A DNA stretch of 64,000 nt, from NCBI GenBank assembly GCA_949358305.1, contig OX442319.1:1796001-1860000 (forward strand). Direction: 5' to 3'. Origin of the DNA: Strigamia acuminata. Its lineage: Eukaryota; Arthropoda; Chilopoda; Geophilomorpha; Linotaeniidae. Shown here one piece after another: positions 22,831-36,800 of this stretch; positions within the stretch are counted from its first letter, which is position 1; every line of letters starts with the position of its first letter. A program made the position numbers and the translations under genes. The notes beneath the pieces are model-generated. The model made no database searches and was not told the origin of the DNA. It saw only the letters and a list, made by a program, of their open reading frames with translations.

Positions 22831-25800
22831 ATGCCTTACGATCAGTTCGAATAATTGACACCATACTGTGCTGTTACTCGTATTCAAGATGGCGTCGCAA
22901 ACTCAAGGCCGAATTCCGCTGATTTCATTTATTGCGACTGTTTGCGCTCCATACGTGTGAAAAGGATTATGGGAAAAATCCTCAATGCAGGCCATTTTGG
23001 TGTTAAATGAGCGAGGAAGGCAGGAGATGAGAAAAATTTGTAAAATTTCAAAAAAAAGCTAAACAATCAAAATTTACATGAAGATCAATATTTCTGGCTC
23101 GAAATGCATGTATCAGCAATTTCGGGATATTTTCGGGGTGAAATTGACTCGTTCGGAACACTGGGAAGGAACCCCACCCCGCATTCCCCATGCGTCGGCG
23201 CGCGCGTAGACGAAAATTCAAATCCAGGTGTTCAGACGGCCCCACGTTATTTTCGGGTTCCAAGTTGGGTTTCACAAATGTACCGTATTGCCTCGAATAA
23301 ACGCCGGGACGTTTATTAAACTTCTCGTGTGTGTTTAATTTTGATCCGCATTTAACTGTTTTTTTTTTCACCGAAAGTTACTTCATTTTTTATTAACATG
23401 GAAAAAGAATGAACCTTTACAAAATACTAATAATAACGTTATAATAAGCAGTTACAATTGAAATTAAAACAACATTTTTTTTTTAATTAGAAACCAAAGC
23501 AGAATCATCCCTAAATTCTGACACGGCGTTGTCAAACAAACAGTTGGCGCCAAAACGAGAAATTAGGCAACAAAACATTTTGAATGCTACAAAAACACAT
23601 TAAATAACCATAAAACAAATAAAAATAAATACAACAGCTAAACCAAATTGTAATAAACAAGACAGCAAAGTGTGGGAGTGAGTGACAACGCCAAAAAAAC
23701 GCCCGAAAACGCCCCAAGAACGCACCAAAACGCCCCAAGAACGCACCAAAACGCCAGATAACCGTGCAACTTGAGGCAAAAAACATGCGAACATAATTTT
23801 TTGCTTTGAGTGGCACGATTTTCAGGCTTTTTGGAGCATTTTGAAGCGTTTTGGGGCGTTTTAGAACGTTTTTGCTTATTTTTTAGCATTCTCATGCGAG
23901 CTCGCGCGTGCAGGCGAGAAAAAAACAAACTTATTTCTTCAAGAGTTAAAAAAAAAATAACCCTAACCAGGAAATTACTGTAAAAACAACGGCTTGCCTC
24001 GAATAAACGCCGGGGCGTTTACTAATTTTCAAGACTGGAAGTGAGGCGAGATGTTGTTTGCTTTATTTGTTAAAACAAATTAGGCGTCACTAATTCACCT
24101 GTATTAGGGTTTCGGTTCTGAGAAACCGGACGAGGAGTCACAATAACGGGACACGGGAAATTTCAAAACTTACCGGTTCCGTCAAAACGCCATTGAAACG
24201 TTACATTTTTATAGCGTGTCAATGATAAAAATGGTCATTTTGGATGAAAAACGGCCATTTTGGATGAAAAATGGCCATTTTTACTATAAAAAATGGCTGA
24301 AAATGGCCATTTTTACTATGACAAATGGCTGAAAATGGCCATTTTAATAAAAAAAGGCCATTTTTACTTCGAAAATTGGCTAAAAATGGCCACTTGAGTG
24401 AGTGACAACGCCAAAAAACGCGTGCAAACGCCTGCGAACGCCCCAAAACGCCCCAAAACGCCAGATGACAATGCAACTTGAGGCATAAAACTTGAAAACA
24501 CAATTTTAAACGTCACAAAAGTTGAAACAAAGATGAAAAATTAATTTTTTGCCTCAAGTTGCGCGATTTTCAGGTCTTTTGGAGTGTTTTTGAGCATTTT
24601 TTGGCGTTCTCAGCGGCGTGTTTGCCTCAAATAAACGCCGGTTTAAACAAAAAATGACGTCATTTTTGGTTTAAAATTGAAGTAAAACACAAAATATTTT
24701 AGTTTTTAAATGCAACTGGTCTAAATTTTGTCAAATGTTGTCATACTTCTTGAAAGTCATCATTTATTGATAAAAAATTTGAAAATTTACCTAATTGTAG
24801 CATGTATTTGTGGTTAGTTTTGATTTGAATTCAAACTGTAATTTTTTGCTTCGAGTTGCGCGATTTTCAGGCGTTTTGGGGCGTTTTTGAGCTTTTTTTG
24901 GCGTCCTCAGGCGAGCTCGCGCGTGCACGTCACAAGTAACCCTAATCAGGAAAGAACCTACAAAAACTATGGCTTGCCTCGCATAAACGCCGGGGCGTTT
25001 ATTCATTTTCAAAAAGACAAATGAAATGGATAAATAAAGAAATTAGCGGGGAAATCCAACATGGCGCCCACTTCAAATCCGCTAGAGCGGCAAAACACGA
25101 CATTTGAATTTCAACACAAGAATAAAATCAAGAATACACACTGTATTGAATAAAATAACATTAGGAAATGTAATTTCCTACAACAAAAGCACTATTTATT
25201 AAAAGAACACTTGAAAATAATCGTTTGCCGAACGGAATGAACTCGGTCAGCAGCGCACAAGTGCGTACCGACAACAAACGCTCGAAACGACAAAACGACC
25301 GTTCCGGGACAAAAATAAAGCAAACCAATCGACAGATCACCCCCAAATTAGTCTAAATCAATTCTAAAACCTATCCATAACACAAGAATAAGGTCCAAAC
25401 AAAAGGTTAGAAGTTTGAACACAACCGAACTAGATTAAGAAATATGACGTCACGCGTCTTACGCAAGTGATCTGTAAATCGACGGATGCACTAAAAATCA
25501 TCCAAAATCACACAAAATGAGCAAGAATTAAAGAAATAAGACACAGAGAAGTAATAAAACTTTAAATAGCAATGAATAAAGATAATATCAATATCATAGA
25601 CACTAAAATTCATGAAAACACTGTAACTTTTAATAAATCACAAAAAATGAAAGTTTAATATGTAAAAATATCTAAAAAGCTGAAATTCAAGAAAAGCAAA
25701 AATTAAAGACACTTTGTTAACTTTAATTAAGACAATAAATGACATAAAATCCGGACACAACAATTATTCCATTTTGGATGAAAAACGGCCCTTTTGGATG

Positions 25801-27480
25801 AAAAACGGCCATTTTGGATGAAAAACGGCTAAAAATGACCATTTTTCTATGAAAAATGGGTAAAAATGGCTAAAAATGGCTATTTGATTGAATGACAACG
25901 CCAAAAAACGCCCAAGAACGCCCGCAAATGCCTAAAAATGCCTAAAAACGCCCCAAAACGCAAAATGACAATGCAACTTGAGGCAAAAAACATGAGAACA
26001 CAATTGTAAACGTTACAAAAGTTGAAACAAAAATAAACAATTAATGTTTTGCCTCGAGTTGCACGATTTTCAGGCGTTTTGGAGTATTTTTTGGCGTTCT
26101 CAGGCGTACTCGCGCGTACACGTCACTGCCGAGTAAAAAAAACATACTTATTTCTTCAAGAGTTAAAAAGGAAGTAACCCTAATCAGGAAAAAAAATGCA
26201 AAAACAATGGCTTGCCTCGAACAAACGCCAGAAGTGAGGCGAGATGTTGTTTGCTTTATTTATTAAATCAAATTAGGCGTTGCTAATTCACCTGTATCTC
26301 TTAGTTCGACGTAAGAACACGCGCTTTTTTTAAAATGAAAGCCCAAGTTGGGTTTCATAAACGTACCGTATTGCCTTGAATAAAAGCCGGGGTGTTTATT
26401 AATTTTTAAGACCAGAAACGAGGCGAGATCACGACTCAAGATTAAGCGAGAAGAAATAAACGTGTTTCTTCTAAAGGAAGTAACCCTAATCAGGAAAAAC
26501 TTACATAAACAATGGTTTGCCTTGAATAAACGCCGGGGCGTTTATAAATTTTCAAGACGGGAGGCAAGGTGAGATGATGATGCGGTGCGACGCGAATAAA
26601 AGCCCAAGTTGGGTGTTGCCTCGAATAAACGCCGGGGCGTTTATTAATTTTCAAAACCGGAAATGAGGCGAGATCAAAACGCCATTGAAACGTTACATTT
26701 TAATAACGTTTCAACGATAAAAACGGCCATTTTTGATTAAAAAAACGACTAAAAATGGCCATTTTACTATAAAAACGGTGAAAAAAAAACATTTTTACTC
26801 TGAAAAATGGCTAAAAATGGCCATTTTGACGAAAAACGGCCATTTTTACTACGGAAAATGCTAAAATTGGCCACTTGAGTGAGTGACAACGCCAAAAAAC
26901 GCCTGCGAACGCCTGCGAACACATAAAAACACTCCAAAACGCCAGATGACAATGCAACTTGAGGCAAAAAACATGAGAACACAATTTTAAACGTCACAAA
27001 AGTTGAAATAAAGATGAAAAATTAATGTTTTGCCTCGAGTTGCGCGATTTTCAGGCGTTTTTGAGCGTTTTTTTAGCATTTTTTGGCGTTCTCAGGCGTG
27101 CTCGTGTGTACACGTCACTGCCGAAGAAAAAAACAAACTTATTTCTTTTAGTTAAAATGTATTTCAAGCTTTAACAGGGGTTTAAACAGAAAATGACATC
27201 ATTTTTAGTTTAAAATTGAAGTAAAACACAAAATATTTTAGTTTTTGAATGCAACTGATCCACGTTATGTCAAATGTTTCCATTACTTCTTGAAAGCCAA
27301 AAAATTTGAAAATTTAGCTAATTTCAGCATGTATTTGTAGCTAGTTTTGATTTGAATACACACTGTAATGTTTTGCCTCGAGTTGCGCGATTTTCAGGCG
27401 TTTTGGGACGTTTTGGAGCAAAAAAAACAAACTTAATTCTTCAAGAGTTAAAAAGGAAGTAATCCTAATCAGGAAAAGCC
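22470..27480. repeat. degenerate palindrome-rich module array, unit A
   Basis: Several diverged copies of a compound module. Components are: GCCTCGAATAAACGCC followed by GGGGCGTTTATT (a palindrome, arms AATAAACGCC/GGCGTTTATT), near 23290, 24000, 24970, 26520 and 26625; runs of AACGCC (near 23690, 24410, 25900, 26890); TGCAACTTGAGGCAAAAAAC facing its inverse GTTTTGCCTCGAGTTGCGCG; and minisatellites of GGATGAAAAACGGCCATTTT (24225-24400, 25770-25880, 26715-26870). TAACCCTAATCAGGAAA recurs between modules. Looks like an old tandem array broken by divergence. No gene. Confidence 0.75.
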
Positions 27481-28490
27481 CACAAAAAACAATGCAAGAT
27501 CACGCGGTACGACGCACGGACTCCCAGCGCACGGAATGCACGGACTTTCTGTGGACTTCCCGTGCACGGAAGACCGGCGCGGACATTTCCATTGGAGACC
27601 AGCGCAGAATTACCTACAGGCAATTCCGAATCAAAGGCTTCTTTATGGTTTATACATTACTTTGCAGTAGGTATGCCTGGCCTTGATTTGAAAGTGCAGT
27701 AAATTCTGCTGAATGCAGTGTTTTAAACTCGCAGCAATTGCGATGGTGCCAACTATTGGAAAATAAATTTAAAATGTAAAACCAAAGAATTTGTAAAAAA
27801 AATTTGTTTTAATCAATTGCAATAATGATATTCTACTTAATTGTTGGATTATGAAACGTGAAACCAATCCCATGATTAGGAAATATAAATTTTATTAAAT
27901 TCATCGTGTATCTCACATCTCACATTCACTGCCATTTACTTAGTGTCATCCAAAAATCAGGTTTTATCAAATCCTGAGGTTATTCTAGTACGTCTTAACT
28001 GCCCGGCAGGTCGCGCAACCTGTGGAGCAACAATTGATGTAAATAGTGCAAGCAGCACGCACGGGAAAGTGCGCACTGATGGGTCCATGCCAGTGCAAGT
28101 ACATTGGGTAATGTATTATTGCGAGCGCGCGTGTTTTCACACGATTACAATGTGCTGATTAAACCAACAGCATTATAGAAGCATTATAGACTGATTATAT
28201 TGTATAATTTTTATTTTAACAAAACCCTGAATTTCATTTCTAATCGGTTTTTTTTTTATTGACGCGCACAGAAGCGTTGTAGCATGTTCACACAATGTGG
28301 AATTTGCAAATTTGAGAAAGCGGCTTTCCCAAGGTTGATAAAACGCGCGCGATCGTGCGGAATATACAAATAAGTGAAATCCGCAAAATCAGCCATGAGA
28401 CTGCGAACAGGGGGTCAAGGTATAGGCCGCCGTAATGTTAAAAATAGGGTCCCTTTCGCACTCCGAGAAATCCGCATGCGCGCCATAAGG
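27481..28490. other. right tail of unit A
   Basis: Mostly unique sequence ending GAGAAATCCGCATGCGCGCC then ATAAGG. GAAATCCGC occurs twice near the end (28376, 28469) and also in the left terminal repeat, the only shared terminal motif. The short frames here show no family likeness. Confidence 0.6.
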
Positions 28491-28544
28491 TTAAGCTCTC
28501 CAGACGGGCGTGGCGGACGCGTCGGCGCGCCGCTAAAAACATAT
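28491..28544. other. 54 bp spacer between units A and B
   Basis: Begins TTAAGCTCTCCAGACGGG, is GC-rich in the middle (GCGTCGGCGCGCCGC), and ends AAAAACATAT. It is absent at the outer ends. It could be a trapped strip of a previous host site, or element sequence lost from the outer termini. Confidence 0.7.
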
Positions 28545-28885
28545 CCTTTTCGCGGATTGGCTTCCGTGAAATCCGCATTTCGGGGGCGACTATTCTGGGG
28601 ATTCCGGGTGGACCAAACTCTTCCGGAAAACGTCCGGGGTGGTGTTGGGAGTGTCAATAGACTGTTTTGTGTCAAGGTTGTCAATTTTCATGTGAGTATT
28701 GGAAGGTTCATTTCTGCACATTCTCATGTATTTTTTTTCACAGGAGCGACAAGGAGCGATGAAGCGGGATCGAGCGAGAGTGGGTAAAATAAACTGGTTT
28801 ACGTCTCCAATGCGCGTTCAAGATGGAATACGAACTCGGAATCGACTCCAACACGCGTTCGCGTGACATACGGACGCATTCACGA
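28545..28885 (+). repeat. left terminal repeat of unit B
   Basis: Copy of 10697-11037 at an offset of 17,848; begins CCTTTTCGCGGATTGG directly after ACATAT of the spacer. Confidence 0.8.
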
Positions 28886-28889
28886 CCCA

Positions 28890-31800
28890 GATCAAAAAAT
28901 GATCTCGTATTCGACTCGTTTTCGAGTCGAATGCAAATTTTGCCCTTCTTTGACGCGAAATCGTATTCGACTCGTTTTCGAGTCGAATGCGAAATCGTAT
29001 TCGACTCGTTTTCGAGTCGAATGCGAGTTTTGCCCTTCTTCAACGCGAAATCGTATTCGACTCGTTTTCGAGTCGAATGCGAATTTTGCCCTTTCTCAAC
29101 GCGAAATCGTATTCGACTCGTTTTCGAGTCGAATGCGAGTTTTGCCCTTCTTCAACGCGAAATCGTATTCGACTCGTTTTCGAGTCGAATGCGAATTTTG
29201 CCCTTCTTCGACGCGAAATCGTATTCGACTCGTTTTCGAGTCGAATGCGAAATCGTATTCGACTCGTTTTCGAGTCGAATGCGAGTTTTGCCCTTCTTCA
29301 ACGCGAAATCGTATTCGACTCGTTTTCGAGTCGAATGCGAATTTTGCCCTTTCTCAACGCGAAATCGTATTCGACTCGTTTTCGAGTCGAATGCGAGTTT
29401 TGCCCTTCTTCAACGCGAAATCGTATTCGACTCGTTTTCGAGTCGAATGCGAATTTTGCCCTTCTTCAACGCGAAATCGTATTCGACTCGTTTTCGAGTC
29501 GAATGCGAATTCGTATTCGACTCGTTTTCGAGTCGAATGCGAATTTTGCCCTTCTTCAACGCGAAATCGTATTCGATTCGCTTTCGAATCGTATACGAGA
29601 TGGTCGATTTTTGTTTCCCGGACTTTGATTTGTATTCGAGTTGTTACGAGTTCGTATTTTGATCGTATTCGTATTCGAATCGAATTCGAATCGTATTCGA
29701 ATCGAATACGAATCGAATTCGAGTCGTATTCGAGATGGTCGATGATTTCCACTCGCTCGTATACGCGTTGTATACGAGCTCGTATTTTGATCGTAATCGT
29801 AAACGAATCGTTTACAAGTCGTATACAAGTCGTATACGACGTGTATACACCTCGTATACGAACGAAGTTTGTGAAAACACAATTTCCAAATAAGACGTAT
29901 GTGACTACTATGTGTTTTCATGTCGTAGTAAGTGTCCGGTGGATTTTCCAAACTTCGTTCGTATACGAGGTGTATACACGTCGTATACGACTTGTATACG
30001 ACTTGTAAACGATTCGTTTACGATTACGATCAAAATACGAGCTCGTATACAACGCGTATACGAGCGAGTGGAAATCATCGACCATCTCGAATGCGACTCG
30101 AATACGATTCGAATACATCTCGAATACATCTCGAATACGAGTCGTACGAGTCAAAGTCCGGGAACGGGTCATCGACTATCTCGTATTCGAGTTGTTACGA
30201 GTTCGTATTTTGATCGTATTCGTATTCGAATCGAATTCGAATCGTATTCGAATCGAATACTAATCGAATTCGAGTCGTATTCGAGATGGTCGATGATTTC
30301 CACTCGCTCGTATACGCGTTGTATACGAGCTCGTATTTTGATCGTAATCGTAAACGAATCGTTTACAAGTCGTATACAAGTCGTATACGACGTGTATACA
30401 CCTCGTATACGAACGAAGTTTGTGAAAACACAATTTCCAAATAAGACGTATGTGACTACTATGTGTTTTCATGTCGTAGTAAGTGTCCGGTGGATTTTCC
30501 AAACTTCGTTCGTATACGAGGTGTATACACGTCGTATACGACTTGTATACGACTTGTAAACGATTCGTTTACGATTACGATCAAAATACGAGCTCGTATA
30601 CAACGCGTATACGAGCGAGTGGAAATCATCGACCATCTCGAATGCGACTCGAATACGATTCGAATACATCTCGAATACATCTCGAATACGAGTCGTACGA
30701 GTCAAAGTCCGGGAACGGGTCATCGACTATCTCGTATTCGAGTTGTTACGAGTTCGTATTTTGATCGTATTCGTATTCGAATCGAATTCGAATCGTATTC
30801 GAATCGAATACTAATCGAATTCGAGTCGTATTCGAGATGGTCGATGATTTCCACTCGCTCGTATACGCGTTGTATACGAGCTCGTATTTTGATCGTAATC
30901 GTAAACGAATCGTTTACAAGTCGTATACAAGTCGTATACGACGTGTATACACCTCGTATACGAACGAAGTTTGTGAAAACACAATTTCCAAATAAGACGT
31001 ATGTGACTACTATGTGTTTTCATGTCGTAGTAAGTGTCCGGTGGATTTTCCAAACTTCGTTCGTATACGAGGTGTATACACGTCGTATACGACTTGTATA
31101 CGACTTGTAAACGATTCGTTTACGATTACGATCAAAATACGAGCTCGTATACAACGCGTATACGAGCGAGTGGAAATCATCGACCATCTCGAATGCGACT
31201 CGAATACGATTCGAATACATCTCGAATACATCTCGAATACGAGTCGTACGAGTCAAAGTCCGGGAACGGGTCATCGACTATCTCGTATTCGAGTTGTTAC
31301 GAGTTCGTATTTTGATCGTATTCGTATTCGAATCGAATTCGAATCGTATTCGAATCGAATACTAATCGAATTCGAGTCGTATTCGAGATGGTCGATGATT
31401 TCCACTCGCTCGTATACGCGTTGTATACGAGCTCGTATTTTGATCGTAATCGTAAACGAATCGTTTACAAGTCGTATACAAGTCGTATACGACGTGTATA
31501 CACCTCGTATACGAACGAAGTTTGTGAAAACACAATTTCCAAATAAGACGTATGTGACTACTATGTGTTTTCATGTCGTAGTAAGTGTCCGGTGGATTTT
31601 CCAAACTTCGTTCGTATACGAGGTGTATACACGTCGTATACGACTTGTATACGACTTGTAAACGATTCGTTTACGATTACGATCAAAATACGAGCTCGTA
31701 TACAACGCGTATACGAGCGAGTGGAAATCATCGACCATCTCGAATACGACTCGAATTCGATTCGTATTCGATTCGAATACGATTCGAATTCGATTCGAAT

Positions 31801-33195
31801 ACGAATACGATCAAAATACGAACTCGTAACAACTCGAATACGAGATAGTCGATGACCCGTTCCCGGACTTTGACTCGTACGACTCGTATTCGAGATGTAT
31901 TCGAGATGTATTCGAATCGTATTCGAGTCGCATTCGAGATGGTCGATGATTTCCACTTGCTCGTATACGCGTTGTATACGAGCTCGTATTTTGATCGTAA
32001 TCGTAAACGAATCGTTTACAAGTCGTATACAAGTTGTATACGACGTGTATACACCTCGTATACGAACGAAGTTTGGAAAATCCACCGGATACTTACTACG
32101 ACATGAAAACACATAGTAGTCACATACGTCTTATTTGGAAATTGTGTTTTCACAAACTTCGTTCGTATACGAGGTGTATACACGTCGTATACAACTTGTA
32201 TACAACTTGTAAACGATTCGTTTACGATTACGATCAAAATACGAGCTCGTATACAACGCGTATACGAGCGAGTGGAAATCATCGACCATCTCGAATACGA
32301 CTCGAATTCGATTCGTATTCGATTCGAATACGATTCGAATTCGATTCGAATACGAATACGATCGAAATACGAACTCGTAACAACTCGAATACGAATCAAA
32401 GTCCGGGAAACAAAAATCGACCATCTCGTATACGATTCGAAAGCGAATCGAATACGATTTCGCGTTGAAGAAGGGCAAAACTCGTACTCGACTCGAAAAC
32501 GAGTCGAATACGATTTCGCGTTGAAGAAGGGCAAAACTCGTACTCGACTCGAAAACGAGTCGAATACGATTTCGCGTTGAAGAAGGGCAAAACTCGTACT
32601 CGACTCGAAAACGAGTCGAATACGATTTCGCGTTGAAGAAGGGCAAAACTCGTACTCGACTCGAAAACGAGTCGAATACGATTTCGCGTTGAAGAAGGGC
32701 AAAATTCGTACTCGACTCGAAAACGAGTCGAATACGATTTCGCGTTGAAGAAGGGCAAAACTCGTACTCGACTCGAAAACGAGTCGAATACGATTTCGCG
32801 TTGAAGAAGGGCAAAACTCGTACTCGACTCGAAAACGAGTCGAATACGATTTCGCGTTGAAGAAGGGCAAAATTCGTACTCGACTCGAAAACGAGTCGAA
32901 TACGATTTCGCGTTGAAGAAGGACAAAATTCGCATTCGACTCGAAAACGAGTCGAATACGAATTCGCATTCGACTCGAAAACGAGTCGAATACGATTTCG
33001 CGTTGAAGAAGGGCAAAATTCGCATTCGACTCGAAAACGAGTCGAATACGATTTCGCGTTGAAGAAGGGCAAAATTCGTACTCGACTAGAAAGCGAGTCG
33101 AATACGATTTCGCGTTGAAGAAGGGCAAAATTCGTACTCGACTAGAAAGCGAGTCGAATACGATTTCGCGTTGAAAAAGGGAAAAACTCGTACGC
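28890..33195. repeat. palindrome P1 of unit B
   Basis: Left hairpin array 28904-29583 with one additional 34 bp hairpin lacking its spacer, near 28980-29015. Cores are centred near 29912, 30463, 31014 and 31565, all forward at a strict 551 bp period, and then one reverse near 32113. The right hairpin array is about 32433-33180. The array is thus expanded and lopsided compared with the symmetric version in A. Confidence 0.85.
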
Positions 33196-33524
33196 GATTC
33201 AGTGAAACTAAATTTACATGTGCGCGTTGACGCGCGCGATTCGTGTGTTCTACGTGAGTAAATAGAGTGCGCGTCACATATGAATACAAAATGTCGACCA
33301 TGCGTCGCCACGATGCCAGTGGACGAATTCTGCGAATTCGTGCAAACGCAGAAAGTTAAAAATATTCAAATTTGACGCCCACGATGACTCGTTCGTAGTA
33401 GACGCCTCCACAACTGCTTTTGAAAAGAATTTGATAAATGTTTGGAAATAATATTTAGGATTTTCTTTAATCATATCAGGAAACTGAAAACAGAAATAAA
33501 GTTTATACATTGGAAATTTTTTAT

Positions 33525-33863
33525 CCTTTTCGCGGATTGGCGTCCGCGAAATCCGCATTTCGGGGGAGACTATTCTGCGGATTCCGGGTGGACCAAACTC
33601 TTCCGAAAAATGTCCGGGGTGGTGTTGGGAGTGTCGATAGACTGTTTTGTGTCAAGGTTGCCAATTTTCATGTAAGTATTGGAAGGTTCATTTCTGTGCA
33701 TTCTCATATATTTTTTTTCACAGGAGCAATGAGGCGCGATAAAGGGGGATCAAGCGAGAGTGAAAAAGATAAACTTGTTTACGTCTCAAATGCGCGTTCG
33801 CGATGGAATACGAACTTGGAATCGACTCCAATACGCGTTCGCGTCGCATACGAACGCATTTAC
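33525..33863 (+). repeat. internal copy of the left terminal repeat, unit B
   Basis: Counterpart of 15092-15430 at an offset of 18,433. Confidence 0.8.
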
Positions 33864-36800
33864 AACTCGTTTTCGACTTTGATTAAAAAGGAACAAATAT
33901 GATTAAAAATCAACAAAAATATACAAAACTTGATAAGAAATGTATAAACATTGATTAGAAATCGACAAAAATCGACTGAAATCTGACAATAATCGAATAA
34001 AATCGGACAATAATCAATTCAGAATGACAAATAACAATTACAATTGGTAAAAATTGACCAAAAATACAGAAAAATCGATTAAAAACCAGCAAAAACAAAC
34101 AGAAAACGATTAAATCAATTAAAAATCAACAAATAACCAAAATTGCCCTCAACACACCCCAACAACCTTCCACCACTCAAATTACACCGGAAAAAAACAA
34201 ATTCAAACCGAAAAATCAACAAAGAATGCCAAAAAAAATATTGCAAACAAAGAGATAAGATCAATTCTCGAGGCAAATTCTCACCACAAAACAACGCATC
34301 GCCGCCGACATCAACTTTTTAAATTTGAGAAACTCGCGTTTTTACGTGTACCGGTGCAGTACCGGGACCGCGGTACTTGTACTGCGGTATACATTTAAGT
34401 GTACAGTGCACAACACTACTGTTTATTTTTAATGATCCAATAAATAAAATTTGAAACAAAGTTGAGTGGAATTGTACGTTTCTCGTATATTAAAGTTTTT
34501 ATTTTTTAATTTTTTTTGTTCCATACTAGAATGGCGATTCGATACTTTTGTAGCTCGAATTCACTGATATAAACGTGGTCGGTTTTCATCACGCGTCAAT
34601 GCGCTCGTGCAATAGTATAGGCGCGCATGGCTTGATGCGCACAAAACTTGCAAAACTTGCACGGAATTTGGTCAATTTTTGACAAATTTCAGCAGATTTT
34701 TGCCTATATTTGACAAATTTCCACTGATTTTTGACAATATTTGACCCAACAACTGCGCCACGTTCCAGGCGCCGGTTTAGGCATTTTAGACCCGTTTTAG
34801 ACCGTTTTAGATGGCGAAAACGTTCTCTCCATCATTTTCTACCCCTGGGTGAGGTTTTCAGCGTTCATGATTGATGAAAAAGCTGTTTTCTAACTAGCTG
34901 TCCCATTGCTAGTTTTGGCGTCAGGTTTTAGCAACCTTCCGATCCGACTCTGTCGTCTGCACGACCTCCAAGACTGTTTTAGGGTTAATTTGAGTCAAAT
35001 AATTCATTCTGGGGGTTGTTTTGGGTTTTTTACAAGTGTGTTTTTGTAGTTTTTATTGGTTTCAAACATTGTCAATTCTTTATACAAGTGTAACTTTCAT
35101 TTCTCTGTATTTTGAGAACTTTGCATTGCAGCAAAGTTCATTTCTTGCCCCTTAATTATTGTGTAATTGTTGGTTTTGAAGCCCGTTTTTTAACAATAAC
35201 TTTATTTGAAGTGCCTATTGTTTCAGGCACGTGCTTCCACGTGCCTTTTATTGTTGAGCAATTTCTTGGGCAGTTGCGCTCCTGTTGCTAGCATTGCCGC
35301 GCGTTCTCCGCGCGCGTACTCGCGTTTCGCATCACACACATTCGGATTCGATGGCCTATCGCGGCGGCACATTGTGTGGCATAGCGCGGCACGTTGCAAT
35401 TGCTAATGCTACGGTCGACGGCGATTCGCATGCGCTATCCGCTGCATCAAACCCCAAATACCGATAAAAAATCGCTGAAAACACTAATCCCGACCCAAAA
35501 ACCGCCAAAATTACCCTCAACACACGCAACAACCTTCCACCACTTAAATTACACCGGAAAAAAACAATTTCAAACCGAAAAATCAACAAAAAAGGCCAAA
35601 AAAATATTGCAAACAAAGAGAAAAGATCAATTATCGAGGCAAATCCCCACCACAAAACAACGCATCGCCGGTATACACTTAAGCGTACAGTGCACAACAC
35701 TACTGTTTATTTTCAATGATCCAATAAATAAAATTTGAAACAAAGTTGAGTGGAATTGTACGTTTCTTGTATATTAAAGTTTTTATTTTGTTTGTTTACA
35801 CTTAATTTTTTTTTTCCATCATAGAATGGCGACTCGATACTTTTGTAGCTCGAATTCACTTCGTAAACGTGGTCGGTGTTCATCACGCGTCAATGCGCTC
35901 GTGCAATAGTATAGGCGCGCATACAATTTGATGCGCGCAAAACTTGCAAAACTTGCACGGAATTTGGGCAATTTTTGACAAATTTCAGCAGATTTTTGCC
36001 TGTATTTGACAAATTTCAGAAGATTTTTGCCTATATTTGACAAATTTCAGAAGATTTCCTCAATCCTCAAACATTTGCTGAAATTTCTCATAAAATTTCT
36101 AAAATTAATTGAAATTTGTCTGAAATTTGTCTGGAATTTGTCAAATATTGTCAAAAATCCGTGGAAATTTGTCAAATACTGGCAAAAATCCATGTAAATT
36201 TGTCAAAAATTGCCATAATTCGGTGCAAATTGTGTTAGATATTGGAAAAATTTATTTTAACGCTTCCAACGCGCCAGTAAATCGCGCGTGCACACGCATG
36301 GATTTTTCGTCATAGTTGGATGCGCGCAAACCTCACGTAACTTGCGCCAAAATTTGGCAATTTTTGACAAATTTCAGCAGATTTTTGCCAGTATTTGACA
36401 AATTTCCACTGATTTTTGACAATATTTGACCCAACAACTGCGCCACGTTCCAGGCGCCGGTTTAGGCATTTTAGACCCGTTTTAGACCGTTTTAGATGGC
36501 GAAAACGTTCTCTCCATCATTTTCTACCCCTGGGTGAGGTTTTCAGCGTTCATGATTGATGAAAAAGCTGTTTTCTAACTAGCTGTCCCATTGCTAGTTT
36601 TGGCGTCAGGTTTTAGCAACCTTCCGATCCGACTCTGTCGTCTGCACGACCTCCAAGACTGTTTTAGGGTTAATTTGAGTCAAATAATTCATTCTGGGGG
36701 TTGTTTTGGGTTTTTTACAAGTGTGTTTTTGTAGTTTTTATTGGTTTCAAACATTGTCAATTCTTTATACAAGTGTAACTTTCATTTCTCTGTATTTTGA

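Larger units (their letters stand above)
10697..28490. mobile_element. palindromic element unit A (17,794 bp)
   Basis: Unit A runs from CCTTTTCGCGG to GCGCCATAAGG. Order: terminal repeat (10697-11037), palindrome P1 (about 11.04-14.76 kb), internal copy of the terminal repeat (15092-15430), palindrome P2 with outer arms (15.43-22.83 kb) including a hAT MITE (21604-21995), degenerate AACGCC-rich modules (about 22.47-27.48 kb), and a right tail (27.48-28.49 kb). Matches unit B at an offset of 17,848 at the left and 18,433 from P1 onward; the difference of 585 equals one extra 551 bp block plus one extra 34 bp hairpin in B. Confidence 0.8.

Noticed and set aside
28374-28787. 137-codon frame joining the right end of unit A to the left end of unit B
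   Set aside because: It crosses the spacer and two element ends by chance; the same start at 46807 runs into gag only because gag was open there.
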